A stretch of 64,000 bases of DNA. Source: Scandinavium sp036409475. Lineage in GTDB: Bacteria > Pseudomonadota > Gammaproteobacteria > Enterobacterales > Enterobacteriaceae. The stretch covers positions 1-64,000 of the forward strand of contig NZ_JAYRCK010000017.1 in assembly GCF_036409475.1 (NCBI RefSeq), written 5' to 3'. A program made the translations under genes and the position numbers. Below the pieces are notes generated by a model. It worked only from the letters and a program-made list of their open reading frames with translations. It did no database searches and was not told where the DNA came from. Positions 16,389 through 26,112 of the stretch are shown one piece after another (within the stretch, counting starts at the first letter, position 1; the number at the start of each line of letters is the position of its first letter).

Positions 16389-17033
16389 TTAGAACCCCAA
16401 ACTGTCCAGCAAATCGTCGACCTGGTCCTGGCTTGCGACCACGCCCGCTTTGCTGGTGTCCATTTGCGGGCCATTGAGCAGGCTTTCATTTTCACGTTTT
16501 GGCCGTGCGCTCTGGTCCGGCATATTTTCCAGCAGCACCATCAGCAACTGGCGTTCAATCTCCTGGATAACATCCATCATCCGCTTGATAACCTGCCCGG
16601 TCAGATCCTGGAAGTCCTGCGCCATCATGATTTCCAGCAACTGCGCATTGGTGAAACTGGTGTGTTTTGGCACATCCGCTAAATAGCTGCGGGTGTCAGT
16701 CACCAGTTCACGGGCATCGGAGAGCTCAATCGGATCTTCAAACCACGCATCCCAGCGGCCAGACAGCGCTTTGGCTTCTTTTTCCATCTGGTTCTGATGC
16801 GGCTGCGACAGCTCGACGCAGTTCAGCGCGCGCTCAGCCGCTTGCGCGGTCATCTGCACCACGTAATCGAGACGGTCACGGGCATCCGGAATCGCTTCCG
16901 CCGCTTCGGCAATGGCTTGATCGAGGCCGAGCTCACGCAGGCTGTCGCGCAGCATACGGGTCAGGCTGCCGATGCGGGCAATGATATCCGCGGCTGAATG
17001 TTCATCAGCAGGTTTCATGGGGGATTGCATCAT
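16389..17033 (-). CDS. cheZ: CheY-P phosphatase CheZ (214 aa)
   Basis: CheZ dephosphorylates CheY-P at the receptor cluster. The active-site Gln lies in the conserved helix MMAQDFQDLTGQVIKRMMD (about residues 140-158), and the C-terminal CheY-binding peptide is ASQDQVDDLLDSLGF. Length and N-terminus match E. coli. It is the last gene of tar-tap-cheRBYZ. In E. coli it directly adjoins flhB; here a fimbrial operon separates them. Confidence 0.98.
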   Translation of the reverse strand: MMQSPMKPADEHSAADIIARIGSLTRMLRDSLRELGLDQAIAEAAEAIPDARDRLDYVVQMTAQAAERALNCVELSQPHQNQMEKEAKALSGRWDAWFEDPIELSDARELVTDTRSYLADVPKHTSFTNAQLLEIMMAQDFQDLTGQVIKRMMDVIQEIERQLLMVLLENMPDQSARPKRENESLLNGPQMDTSKAGVVASQDQVDDLLDSLGF

Positions 17034-17043
17034 CGTCTCTCCC

Positions 17044-17433
17044 TTACATGCCCAATTTCTCGAAGATTTTGTTCAGCTTCTCTTCGAGAATGGCGGCGGT
17101 AAATGGTTTCACGACATAGCCACTGGCACCGGCCTGCGCGGCGGCAATAATGTTCTCTTTCTTCGCTTCTGCGGTCACCATCAGCACCGGTAGCGCGCCC
17201 ATTGCGCCATCGGCACGAATGGTTTTCAGCAGATCCAGGCCGTCCATGTTCGGCATGTTCCAGTCAGAAATCACAAAGCCAAACCCGCCTGCCTGTAATT
17301 TGTTCAGCGCATCCACGCCATCTTCCGCTTCTTCTACGTTATTGAATCCCAGCTCTTTTAGCAGGTTACGCACGATGCGACGCATGGTGGAAAAGTCATC
17401 CACAACCAGAAACTTAAGCTCTTTATCCGCCAT
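17044..17433 (-). CDS. cheY: Chemotaxis response regulator CheY (129 aa)
   Basis: CheY carries the phosphoryl signal from CheA to the flagellar switch. The acidic pair in VVDDFSTMRR, the phospho-acceptor Asp57 in ISDWNMPNMDG, Thr87 in MVTAEA and Lys109 in VVKPF are all present. I start at the ATG at 17433 (MADKELKF), giving the standard 129 residues; the frame is open further upstream only by chance. It lies 10 bp before cheZ and 13 bp after cheB. Confidence 0.99.
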   Translation of the reverse strand: MADKELKFLVVDDFSTMRRIVRNLLKELGFNNVEEAEDGVDALNKLQAGGFGFVISDWNMPNMDGLDLLKTIRADGAMGALPVLMVTAEAKKENIIAAAQAGASGYVVKPFTAAILEEKLNKIFEKLGM

Positions 17434-17446
17434 TTCACTACTCCTC

Positions 17447-18496
17447 TTAAATACGTATTGCCTGTCCGGCACTGATTTTTGCCAGCATCTGCTGACTTAC
17501 CTGGCTGAGATCGACCACTTCGCTGACGCCACCTATATTGATGGCTTCACGCGGCATGCCGAACACCACACAACTTGCTTCATTCTGGGCAATCGTCCAG
17601 GCGCCTGCCTGGTGCATTGCCAGCATCCCGGCCGCGCCGTCGTTGCCCATGCCGGTGAGGATCACCCCCACCGCATTTCGCCCCGCGTTTTTGGCAACCG
17701 AGTGAAACAGCACGTCCACCGACGGGCGATGGCGATTCACCGGCGGCCCGTCATGAATTTTGATTTGATAGTTAGCCCCGCTTCGCGCCAGCTCCATATG
17801 CTTATCACCCGGCGCAATGTACGCATGGCCCGGCAACACACGTTCTCCGTCCTCGGCCTCTTTCACCGCTATCTGACACAGCTTGTTCAGCCGTTCGGCA
17901 AACGAACGGGTAAAGCCCGGTGGCATATGCTGGGTAATCAAAATGGCCGGGCTGGTCAGCGGCAGCGGCTGCAATACGTGGCGAATGGCCTCGGTACCGC
18001 CCGTTGACGCGCCAATCACTAACAGTTTTTCCGAGCTGAGCATCGGGCCTGCTTTCAACGCCTTTGGCGCAACCAGCGGCTTGTGCGCACTGACTTGTGC
18101 TCTGGCAGCCGCACGCACTTTGTCGGCAATCATTTCGCTGTAGGCCAGCATCCCTTCACGGATGCCAATCTGCGGTTTGGTGACAAAATCCACCGCGCCT
18201 AATTCCAGCGCCCGGAGGGTCACTTCAGATCCTTTGCCGGTCAGTGAAGACACCATTACCACCGGCATCGGGCGCAGCCGCATCAGCTTTTCCAGAAAAT
18301 CGAGGCCATCCATGCGCGGCATCTCAACGTCCAGCGTCAGCACATCCGGGTTGTACTTTTTAATCAGATCCCGGGCGACCAGCGGATCAGGCGCGGTGGC
18401 GACCATTTCCATATCACTGTGGCTGTTGACGATTTCTGTCATGATCTGGCGCATCAACGCCGAATCATCCACAGACAACACCCTGATTTTACTCAT
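17447..18496 (-). CDS. cheB: Chemoreceptor methylesterase CheB (349 aa)
   Basis: CheB demethylates or deamidates receptor glutamates and so sets adaptation. It has an N-terminal receiver with Asp56 in LTLDVEMPRMDG and a C-terminal esterase with the serine in GASTGGTEA, the His in TQHMPPGF and a late Asp in GMGNDGAAGM. Length equals E. coli CheB. Its ATG overlaps the cheR stop (ATGA), consistent with coupled translation. Confidence 0.98.
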   Translation of the reverse strand: MSKIRVLSVDDSALMRQIMTEIVNSHSDMEMVATAPDPLVARDLIKKYNPDVLTLDVEMPRMDGLDFLEKLMRLRPMPVVMVSSLTGKGSEVTLRALELGAVDFVTKPQIGIREGMLAYSEMIADKVRAAARAQVSAHKPLVAPKALKAGPMLSSEKLLVIGASTGGTEAIRHVLQPLPLTSPAILITQHMPPGFTRSFAERLNKLCQIAVKEAEDGERVLPGHAYIAPGDKHMELARSGANYQIKIHDGPPVNRHRPSVDVLFHSVAKNAGRNAVGVILTGMGNDGAAGMLAMHQAGAWTIAQNEASCVVFGMPREAINIGGVSEVVDLSQVSQQMLAKISAGQAIRI

Positions 18497-19359
18497 GCTT
18501 TATCCTTACTCAGCGCGTACACCGTCTGCCCCCGCAGACTGAACTCGCGCACGAGATTGCTGAAGTTCTCTGAGTGCCCGGCAAACAACAATCCGTCGGG
18601 CTTAAGCAGGGGAACGAAACGGCGCAGAATGTCCTGCTGGGTCGTTTTGTCGAAATAGATCATCACGTTGCGACAAAAAATCGCGTCAAACGGCCCCGGC
18701 ACGTTGTACTGCCTGTCGAGCAGATTGACTGGCGCAAAATCCACATAATTCGCCAGTTCCTGCCGCACGCGCACCAGCCCATTGTGTGGCCCGGTTCCGC
18801 GCATGAAATAGTGCGAAAGCTGCTGCTGCGACAGGGTTTTCAGTTCATCCTGTCGATAGATGCCGCTTTGCGCTTTGTTCAGCACTTCCGTGTCGATATC
18901 GCTGGCAAACACCTTCCAGCGCCCCGGCGCGGTACCTAACGTGTCGGCAAGCGTGATGGCTATCGAATAGGGTTCTTCTCCCGTCGATGCCGCCGCACTC
19001 CACACGCGATATTCACCCTGCCGATGACGGGCGTGTTCTGCCAGCGTCGGGAAGTGATGCGCCTCGCGGAAAAACGCCGTCAGGTTAGTGGTCAGCGAGT
19101 TAATAAACGCCTGCCACTCGGCGTTATCCTGATTCGCCTCCAGCATCGCCAGGTAACGACCAAAATCATCCAGACCGAGCTGGCGCAGACGGCGCACCAG
19201 TCGGTTGTAAACCATGTCGCGCTTATGATCGGCCAGCACAATCCCCGCGCGCTGGTAGATAAGCTGGCATATCCGACGAAACTGCGCATCGGACAGCGCC
19301 AGGCGCTGTGTCATCTGCGTTAATAATGACGATTGCCCAGTGGGCAGCGTTGCAGTCAT
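18493..19359 (-). CDS. cheR: Chemoreceptor methyltransferase CheR (288 aa)
   Basis: CheR uses S-adenosylmethionine to methylate receptor glutamates. The SAM-binding segment WSAAASTGEEPYSIA and FDAIFCRNVMIYF are diagnostic. The beta-subdomain that docks on the receptor NWETF tail is present, and Tar encoded nearby carries that tail. It follows tap and overlaps cheB by 4 bp. The length is close to the E. coli protein (286). Confidence 0.98.
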   Translation of the reverse strand: MTATLPTGQSSLLTQMTQRLALSDAQFRRICQLIYQRAGIVLADHKRDMVYNRLVRRLRQLGLDDFGRYLAMLEANQDNAEWQAFINSLTTNLTAFFREAHHFPTLAEHARHRQGEYRVWSAAASTGEEPYSIAITLADTLGTAPGRWKVFASDIDTEVLNKAQSGIYRQDELKTLSQQQLSHYFMRGTGPHNGLVRVRQELANYVDFAPVNLLDRQYNVPGPFDAIFCRNVMIYFDKTTQQDILRRFVPLLKPDGLLFAGHSENFSNLVREFSLRGQTVYALSKDKA

Positions 19360-19377
19360 AGCGCCTTCTTACGTCAA

Positions 19378-20979
19378 TCAGGAAACCACGGCTACCGCCA
19401 CCGGCGGCACCCCTTCTTGCTTCGGTACTCTTTTCTCTTCCAGCGCAAACTGCGCCACCAGCGTGGTCAGGTTATCGGCCTGCCCTGCCAGTTGTTCTGT
19501 GGCCGCCGCCGCTTCTTCCACCAGCGAGGCGTTCTGCTGCGTGACCTGGTCCATCTGGCTGACCGCCAGCGCGACCTGTTCGATACCGCGACGTTGTTCA
19601 TCGGACGCCGAGGCGATTTCGCCCATGATGTCGTTAACCTGCGAAACGGAGCGGACGATTTCGTTCATGGTCTGCGCAGCGGTATCCACCAGCGCGGAGC
19701 CTTCCTGTACGCGGGAAACGGACTCTTCAATCAGGCCTTTTATCTCTTTCGCCGCCTGAGCGCTTCGGCTGGCGAGGTTACGCACTTCACCCGCCACCAC
19801 CGCAAAACCACGCCCCTGCTCACCGGCACGCGCGGCTTCCACCGCGGCATTCAGCGCCAGAATGTTGGTCTGGAACGCAATGCCGTCGATAACGCTAATG
19901 ATGTCGCCGATTTTCTGCGAGCTGCTGGCGATGTCGTGCATGGTGTCAGCGACGTGCGAAGCCTGCTGCCCGCCGCGTTTAGCGGTTTCCGCCGCGCTGC
20001 TGGCAAGCCCGGAAGCCTGACGTGCGTTATCGGCGTTCTGCCCAACGGTGGCGGTCAGCTGTTCCATACTTGCTGCCGTTTCCGCCAGCGAAGCCGCCTG
20101 CTGTTCGGTGCGCGAAGAGAGATCGTTATTCCCCGCCGCGATTTCAGAGATACCGGTATGCATGGCGTAGCTTCCCTGACGAACCTGAGTCACCGTGTCG
20201 CGCAGTGCGCTTTGCATATTCTTCAGCCCGGCGAAAATGGCCGAAATTTCGTTGCGCCCAAACACCGATATCGGGCGAGCGAGATTGCCTTTCGCAATGC
20301 TTTCGAAATGGCTGCTGATGATGCCCAGCGGCTGGACAATCATCCGGCGAGTCCACAGCAATGCGCCGCCCACCAGCACCACCGCCAGAACCACCATCAC
20401 AATGAAGATGGCTGCCGAGCGATGATAATTGCTGTCTCCTGCCTGACGAGCGGCTTCCACATGAGATCCGATGTACTGGATCCAACTGCGCCAACTGCCG
20501 TCAAAATTGTCCTGTGCCTGCTGCACCGGCGCGGTCATAAAGTCAGAAAGCTGATTGCTTTCAAGCCAGGTCATCTGGTGTTTCAGCGCCCCGTGCCAGT
20601 CGGCATAGCGTTTCTGTGTTTGCTCTTTCAGTGCCTGCGCGGTGCTGTCCACCACCGGGAAGGCGACAAACTCGGCGAACTCTTTGTCCGCCTGCTTCAG
20701 GCTTTGGTGCGCCGTGGTTAACAGCGCTTTAATCTCTTCCGGCGGATAGCTCAGCGCCGTCAGCGTCCCGGCTTTATTCAGTGAACTGCTGGCCTGCAGC
20801 AACACCACGCGAGCGTCGCCGAGGCTGTTCAGCAGCAGATTTCCTTGCTCTACCTGACCCAGAGTTTGCTGTCCATCGCGAAAGGCCATAAAGGACAAAC
20901 CGTTACTGCCAATTTGTAACAGGCCACACACCACCAGAATCAGACATAAGGTGGTCGAGATACGAATACGATTGAACAT
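19378..20979 (-). CDS. tap: Methyl-accepting chemotaxis protein Tap (533 aa)
   Basis: Tap is a low-abundance receptor that in E. coli senses dipeptides through the periplasmic binding protein DppA. It has an N-terminal helix (MFNRIRISTTLCLILVVCG), a periplasmic four-helix domain (about 35-190), a second helix, HAMP, and the invariant hairpin tip EAARAGEQGRGFAVVAGEVR. It lacks the C-terminal NWETF CheR tether, as Tap normally does, ending PPVAVAVVS. I start at the ATG at 20979. The ligand assignment rests on orthology. Confidence 0.93.
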   Translation of the reverse strand: MFNRIRISTTLCLILVVCGLLQIGSNGLSFMAFRDGQQTLGQVEQGNLLLNSLGDARVVLLQASSSLNKAGTLTALSYPPEEIKALLTTAHQSLKQADKEFAEFVAFPVVDSTAQALKEQTQKRYADWHGALKHQMTWLESNQLSDFMTAPVQQAQDNFDGSWRSWIQYIGSHVEAARQAGDSNYHRSAAIFIVMVVLAVVLVGGALLWTRRMIVQPLGIISSHFESIAKGNLARPISVFGRNEISAIFAGLKNMQSALRDTVTQVRQGSYAMHTGISEIAAGNNDLSSRTEQQAASLAETAASMEQLTATVGQNADNARQASGLASSAAETAKRGGQQASHVADTMHDIASSSQKIGDIISVIDGIAFQTNILALNAAVEAARAGEQGRGFAVVAGEVRNLASRSAQAAKEIKGLIEESVSRVQEGSALVDTAAQTMNEIVRSVSQVNDIMGEIASASDEQRRGIEQVALAVSQMDQVTQQNASLVEEAAAATEQLAGQADNLTTLVAQFALEEKRVPKQEGVPPVAVAVVS

Positions 20980-21015
20980 CACCACTCCCGTCATGCGGCA
21001 ACGTGCCGCGTAAAG

Positions 21016-22677
21016 TTAAAAGGTTTCCCAGTTATCATCCGTTCCGACAGCGGCAGCACGCGGGCGCAACGGCGCGGCGCTGGCTTCATGAACGCTGGTT
21101 TTTTTGGTCACAACAGAGTTGTTTACGGTCGCAATACGGAACGTCGAGACGGCACGGGTCAGGCTGCTGGATTGTTCTTCCAGTGCCGCGGCAGCGGCGG
21201 CGGACTGCTGTACCAAAGCGGCGTTTTGCTGGGTGACGCGATCCATTTCGGAAACGGCCAGCGCAACCTGATCGATCCCGCGACTTTGCTCATCAGAAGC
21301 GGAAGAAATCTCGCCCATGATGTCGGTCACGCGGGTCACCGCGTTGACGATATCGCTCATGGTTTCGCCTGCGCTTTCCACCAGCACCGAGCCGGTGTCG
21401 ACTTTCGCCACCGAGTCTTCAATCAGACCTTTGATCTCTTTTGCGGCCTGCGCGCTGCGGCTGGCAAGATTACGCACTTCCCCGGCGACTACCGCAAAAC
21501 CACGGCCTTGTTCCCCTGCACGAGCAGCTTCGACTGCCGCGTTCAGCGCCAGAATATTGGTCTGGAAGGCAATGCCGTCGATAACGCCGGTAATGTCAGA
21601 GATCTTCTGCGAACTGGCGGCAATGTCGTGCATGGTTTTCACCACGCCGTCCACCACTTTGCCGCCGCGCTGTGCGGTTTCTGAAGCGCTTAACGCCAGC
21701 TGTGAAGCCTGACGAGCGTTTTCGGCGTTCTGTTTCACCGTGGCGGTGAGCTGTTCCATGCTGGCAGCAGTTTGTTCCAGCGCAGAAGCCTGCTCCTCAG
21801 TGCGAGATGAGAGATCGTTATTCCCAATGGCGATTTCACTGGTGCCAGAGTAAATAGCATCCGAGCCAAGACGGACACGCGTGACAGTATCGATCAGCGA
21901 CTGCTGCATGTGGCCTACGGTGCCAGCCAGTTCCGCAATTTCGTTGCGCCCGGACACGTTCATCGTCTGGGTCAAATCCCCGTCGGCAATTTGACGCAGA
22001 TGCGCCATCACTTTAGCCAGAGGATTAAGCAGGATTTGGCGAATGCCGTACCACGCAGCGGCGAGGATCAGCACCAGCACCACGGCAATCACCCCAAGCT
22101 GCCACTGCGCAAAACGATAATCGTGAGTACTGGTCACGAAGGCGTGCTGATAGAGCTTCTCGCTCTCTTCTGCATAGCGAGTCAGCGCCTCACCCAGCCC
22201 GTTTTGCATGCCCTGCGTCGCCTGGGCGAAATAGGCGTCCATGTTGCCGCTTTGCAGGAAGCCAATCAGCTCCGTTAACCCGGCGAAGTATTTCTGGTAG
22301 CTGGCATCAACGCTCTCGCTCACCGCGCTTAATTCCGGTGGCGTTTGCATTTGAGAAAACGCGGCGTAGTGCTTCGCGGCTTCTGCCAGAGAGAGTTTGG
22401 CATTGTTCAGCAGATCCACTTTGGCGCTGCTTTGTTGGTTGCTGGCATCCATCATCATGCGGGCAGATGAACGGCTGAGGTTGATGCGCGTTTGCAGCAT
22501 CAGCTCCCAGGTTTTGCTCAGCTCGGTCTGCTGGGTGCGCAGCTCATTAGAGAGGGCGAAACTTTGCTGGTTTTGTTTTAACGACGAGAAAAGAAAGCCA
22601 CCGGACAGCAGCTGAAGCAGTGCGAAAACGACCAGCACTAACATCAACAGGGTGACAACGCGCAGACGGTTCAACAT
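21016..22677 (-). CDS. tar: Aspartate chemoreceptor Tar (553 aa)
   Basis: This matches the Tar receptor. The aspartate-binding Arg residues are all present in RINLSRSSARMMMD (equivalents of Arg64, Arg69 and Arg73), and the Thr of YFAQATQGM (Thr154) is kept. The protein ends in NWETF, the CheR/CheB tether. I start at the ATG at 22677, behind AAAGGTG; the ATG 15 bp further upstream lies in that ribosome binding site. It is the first gene of the class 3 operon, behind an exact sigma28 promoter. Confidence 0.96.
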   Translation of the reverse strand: MLNRLRVVTLLMLVLVVFALLQLLSGGFLFSSLKQNQQSFALSNELRTQQTELSKTWELMLQTRINLSRSSARMMMDASNQQSSAKVDLLNNAKLSLAEAAKHYAAFSQMQTPPELSAVSESVDASYQKYFAGLTELIGFLQSGNMDAYFAQATQGMQNGLGEALTRYAEESEKLYQHAFVTSTHDYRFAQWQLGVIAVVLVLILAAAWYGIRQILLNPLAKVMAHLRQIADGDLTQTMNVSGRNEIAELAGTVGHMQQSLIDTVTRVRLGSDAIYSGTSEIAIGNNDLSSRTEEQASALEQTAASMEQLTATVKQNAENARQASQLALSASETAQRGGKVVDGVVKTMHDIAASSQKISDITGVIDGIAFQTNILALNAAVEAARAGEQGRGFAVVAGEVRNLASRSAQAAKEIKGLIEDSVAKVDTGSVLVESAGETMSDIVNAVTRVTDIMGEISSASDEQSRGIDQVALAVSEMDRVTQQNAALVQQSAAAAAALEEQSSSLTRAVSTFRIATVNNSVVTKKTSVHEASAAPLRPRAAAVGTDDNWETF

Positions 22678-22708
22678 ACAACACCTTTTCATTAACGTGA
22701 TAGCGGTG

Positions 22709-22735
22709 TTATCGGCACGTTGGCGGGGAACTTTA
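22709..22735 (-). promoter_or_regulatory. Sigma28 (FliA) promoter of tar-tap-cheRBYZ
   Basis: On the minus strand TAAA (22732-22735), a 15-bp spacer and GCCGATAA (22709-22716) match the enterobacterial FliA consensus exactly. It sits 32 bp upstream of tar and 19 bp after the preceding pilus gene. Confidence 0.95.
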
Positions 22736-22753
22736 CGTTAAGTCACCTTTTCA

Positions 22754-23725
22754 TCAGAAGGCGATATCGACAATCAGCGTATCGGTATAGCTCCCGGCGG
22801 GCGGCGTGTTCTGCCCTGTCAGCACTTTGGCTGTGTAGTTGTAAGTATTGACCGTGCCATCGGCACTGACTGAACTGGCAGCACTGCTGGCCCAGCGATC
22901 GGTGCCGGTTGGCCCCCAACGTGCGGACGTACTGCCTTTGTAGATGTCATAGCTCATCACATTGCTGCCGCTGACCATATTGCGCACCGAGCCGCTGCCC
23001 GCATTCACCCCGTTATTGATGCCAACGGTATACACGCTGCCTTTGGTGCAGGTAATGGCGACGGACTGCGAAACGGTGGGGAAATTGCTGACCAGCGGTG
23101 CGCTGCCGAAATTGACGTCCGGCGCGCTGATAGTGATGCAGTCGTTGGTCACCGTCATGGTTAATATGGTGGTGACGGCCGTGGTGCCTGTTTGCGGGGT
23201 GCCTAAACAAATCCCGACAAGTCCTGTGGGACAAACGCTGTAGCTCACATTCATAGTGACGGACACCTGATACGACCCGGCGCTAACGCTCTGCCCGGCC
23301 ACCGTACGGAAATAGACCGGCAGGGTATAACTCTTGGAACCTAACAAACTGAGCAGCGTGCTTCCACTCCAGGTATAGCTTTGGCTGATAGGCGTTTCGG
23401 TGCTGTTAGAGCAGGAGGACGTGCCACACACACGAACAGGAATGGCATCCGTTACCGTTAAGTTGTCAGTGCGTTTCATTGCCGGACGCGTGCCAACCGT
23501 CGCGCTGGCACTTTGCACGTTCATTGAGATTGTGTCGCTGGTCAGCAGATTCAAGATGGCATCGCAGGTGACCACCAGATTCACGGAGGTCTGTTGCTCA
23601 GTGCTGTTGACGGTAAAAGAGGAGAGCGAGCCAAACCCGCCGTTAGCGATGGTCACGGTACAAACCGCCTGCAACGGCAAACTGACAAGCCACAACGCCA
23701 GCAGCAACCCTAAACGCCGGATCAT
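22754..23725 (-). CDS. Csu-type pilus tip adhesin, two SCPU domains (323 aa)
   Basis: This last gene of an archaic chaperone-usher operon resembles CsuE. It has a signal peptide (to LPLQA-VC) and two spore-coat-U-like domains: one at about 25-170 and a C-terminal pilin-like domain starting near CITISAPDVNFGSAPL and ending AGSYTDTLIVDIAF. It has several Cys and many Ser/Thr. I start at the ATG at 23725, behind a near-perfect GGAGGTG and overlapping the usher stop by one base. In Acinetobacter, CsuE binds hydrophobic surfaces; that role here is inferred. Confidence 0.85.
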   Translation of the reverse strand: MIRRLGLLLALWLVSLPLQAVCTVTIANGGFGSLSSFTVNSTEQQTSVNLVVTCDAILNLLTSDTISMNVQSASATVGTRPAMKRTDNLTVTDAIPVRVCGTSSCSNSTETPISQSYTWSGSTLLSLLGSKSYTLPVYFRTVAGQSVSAGSYQVSVTMNVSYSVCPTGLVGICLGTPQTGTTAVTTILTMTVTNDCITISAPDVNFGSAPLVSNFPTVSQSVAITCTKGSVYTVGINNGVNAGSGSVRNMVSGSNVMSYDIYKGSTSARWGPTGTDRWASSAASSVSADGTVNTYNYTAKVLTGQNTPPAGSYTDTLIVDIAF

Positions 23726-26112
23726 TATTTCACCTCCCGACACAGCAACGGCCCATAAGTCTGCAACTTATGATTTGGATTGGCGCGGATCGTTAGCGTA
23801 GTGCGACACCGTTTTCCGTCAGGGGTGATAACCGTCAGCGGGTTCACGCTGGAGAGATTTTCAAGCCACGCAATACCGTCATAGCCGACAGGTGAATCGG
23901 GCAGCCCTTGACGAGACACCACGCTTGCCACCGGCAACGGTTTGTCTTGTTCATCATGCAGGACAACGCTGGCCACGCGCTCCTGTTCCATCGGAAATTC
24001 AAGCAGATAGCCGCTGTTACGCCGTAACGCCACCCGCTGTTCGGTCTGTTTAAGTTGAGTGTCGGCAGGCAAATCCAGCGCATTGATGCTGTAATTGGCC
24101 GGATACCAGGCCGACACCCCGCTTATCAGCAAATAGCCTTTGTCATTGGTGCTGCCAATCGGCTGATGTTCATAGCTGACCGGCACTTCAGGCTGCCCGT
24201 CGGTGCTGACCACCACAAAGGCATCGTTGATTTTGTTGGCCGCAAAAAGTTGCCCGTCCATCAACACCAGCGAGCCCATCGCTTCACCCCACCAGGTCAT
24301 CGCATCCTGTTCACCATAACCACCGCCCTGCAATTCAATATTGTTATTGCGCCAACCGAGTGTGGCCTGCTGGTAGTTACTGCTCTGAGACTGACGCGCC
24401 CACGCCATATTCCAGCTGAAACCGCCGTCGGATGGCATGCTGTGGTTGTAGTTAATCCGCTGAGTGCTGCCCAAATCCGGCGTATTTTCGGTGGTGACCG
24501 CCACGCTGTCGCGATCGCCAATCGGGATTTGCAGCGACAGCGCCACCGTCCAGTCACCGCGTTGCTGATCGCGACTGGCGGCAAGATAAACACTGCTGGC
24601 CCCCCATAAACTGCGGCTCCACGACAGGTTCAGCAACTCGGTTTTCTGGCTGTCGAAGCTTTTAACCCCAATCCACGCCGCCCCGAGGTTGCCGTAGTCG
24701 CCCATGTTCAGCGACAGCGAATACTGGTCACTGCTCTGACTCAGGCTGGCAATAGGGTTATTTTGGTCGTCGTACAGACTCGGCTGATCGTACAGCGCCA
24801 GGTTGCCGAAGGTTTTGTCACGATGAGTATGCTGGGTCACAAAGCTGAAGATGCCGGTGCTGTATTGATAGCCCCAGTTGATCTGCTGCCCGCCCTCGCC
24901 GTCCATCTGGCTGTGGGTGTAACTGCCGTTGACGATACCGAATTGCCCGAGCTTCACCAGCGCCCCCGCGCCGCCAAGCGCCAGCGACTCAGCGCCTTCC
25001 GCATGCCCTTCCAGCGTCAGATAGTCATTGACGCCGTAGCGGTAAGTGCCGCTACCCACCGCCGGGCCGTAGTCAAAATTCTCAATACCGTAATTACGAC
25101 GAAGTGCGCCAAACGTTGCTGCACCGTCACTGAGCCCCGGTTTCAGCATTTCACTGGCGACATAAAAAGGCAGCGTGGTACTGACCTGCCGCCCGAGCGC
25201 ATCGGTGGTCACCAGCACCGCGTTTCCGGCACCGTTGATGTACGGCAAATTGGTCAGCGTGAACGGGCCGGGCTGAAGCTGCGTGGACCCCGCGCGATAG
25301 CCATCAATAAACAAATCCACCGACGTGGGCACTGCCGCATCGCCGGAAAAGGTCGGCAGCGGCCAGGTCACTAAATCCGGCCTCACCGAAAAATCACGCC
25401 CGAATCGCACCCCGCCGACCCGGACGCTGTTGCTCCAGCTCAGCGCATCACTGATGGTGTCGCCGACATTCCACTCTGTCGCCGAGTCGTCATCGGTGTA
25501 GCTCAGCGTGGTGTCATAGCGAATATAGCCGTCATCTAACTGATCGCCGCCGCTAAGACTTTGGCGCACGTAACCTGTAGAGGAGAGCGAATTCTTGCCA
25601 CTGAAAAAGCGAAGCTCATGCCAGAGCGCCGCCTGCCCTGCACCGTGCTCCGTCTGACTGGTGTAGAAATCGTAGTTGAACAACGCACCGCTGCCTGCCT
25701 GCGGAACGGCACGTTGGGTTCCGTTCTGGAACATGGCTTCTTTGGAGGCAAACCAGTCCGATGGTACCGTCAGCAATAAGCGCTGCCCGTTGCCGTCATA
25801 CTCGGTTTTCATCGCCTCAATCGAGGAAAGATCCACTTCCCCGACAGGCAGCTTTGCCGCAGGCAGCCCCGCACTTTGCAAATCTGCACTGGCGATATAC
25901 CAGCGGCCTTCGCGCTGAGTCACGGGCACCACCTTCTGCGTATCGTAATGGTTGATAACCAACCCAAGCTGGTACACCGACTGTTTCTGAATCGCGTTCG
26001 CATCCGGTGGCGGCGGCAGAAGATCGTCCCCTGGCTCTGCATGACAAAGCCCTGAAGTGGAAAGCAGCAGGCACATGGCAATTTTCGTTAGTTGCCCGCG
26101 GCGGACTGCCAT
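23725..26112 (-). CDS. Csu-type (archaic) outer membrane pilus usher (795 aa)
   Basis: The usher of the archaic pilus exports and assembles the SCPU subunits. It has a signal peptide (to LCHA-EP), an N-terminal domain (YQLGLVINHYDTQKVVPVTQREGRWYI in part), a long beta-barrel and C-terminal domains ending in a Cys-containing tail (KCRTTLTI). It is shorter than classical ushers, as expected for the CsuD type. Its start overlaps the chaperone gene by 25 bp and its stop overlaps the adhesin start. It appears intact. Confidence 0.92.
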   Translation of the reverse strand: MAVRRGQLTKIAMCLLLSTSGLCHAEPGDDLLPPPPDANAIQKQSVYQLGLVINHYDTQKVVPVTQREGRWYIASADLQSAGLPAAKLPVGEVDLSSIEAMKTEYDGNGQRLLLTVPSDWFASKEAMFQNGTQRAVPQAGSGALFNYDFYTSQTEHGAGQAALWHELRFFSGKNSLSSTGYVRQSLSGGDQLDDGYIRYDTTLSYTDDDSATEWNVGDTISDALSWSNSVRVGGVRFGRDFSVRPDLVTWPLPTFSGDAAVPTSVDLFIDGYRAGSTQLQPGPFTLTNLPYINGAGNAVLVTTDALGRQVSTTLPFYVASEMLKPGLSDGAATFGALRRNYGIENFDYGPAVGSGTYRYGVNDYLTLEGHAEGAESLALGGAGALVKLGQFGIVNGSYTHSQMDGEGGQQINWGYQYSTGIFSFVTQHTHRDKTFGNLALYDQPSLYDDQNNPIASLSQSSDQYSLSLNMGDYGNLGAAWIGVKSFDSQKTELLNLSWSRSLWGASSVYLAASRDQQRGDWTVALSLQIPIGDRDSVAVTTENTPDLGSTQRINYNHSMPSDGGFSWNMAWARQSQSSNYQQATLGWRNNNIELQGGGYGEQDAMTWWGEAMGSLVLMDGQLFAANKINDAFVVVSTDGQPEVPVSYEHQPIGSTNDKGYLLISGVSAWYPANYSINALDLPADTQLKQTEQRVALRRNSGYLLEFPMEQERVASVVLHDEQDKPLPVASVVSRQGLPDSPVGYDGIAWLENLSSVNPLTVITPDGKRCRTTLTIRANPNHKLQTYGPLLCREVK

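Noticed and set aside
19333..20721. Long + strand open frame opposite tap, and similar frames opposite flhA (8947-9984) and tcyJ (61764-62603)
   Set aside because: All mirror highly conserved genes, have Arg/His-rich products without signatures, and lack ribosome binding sites.
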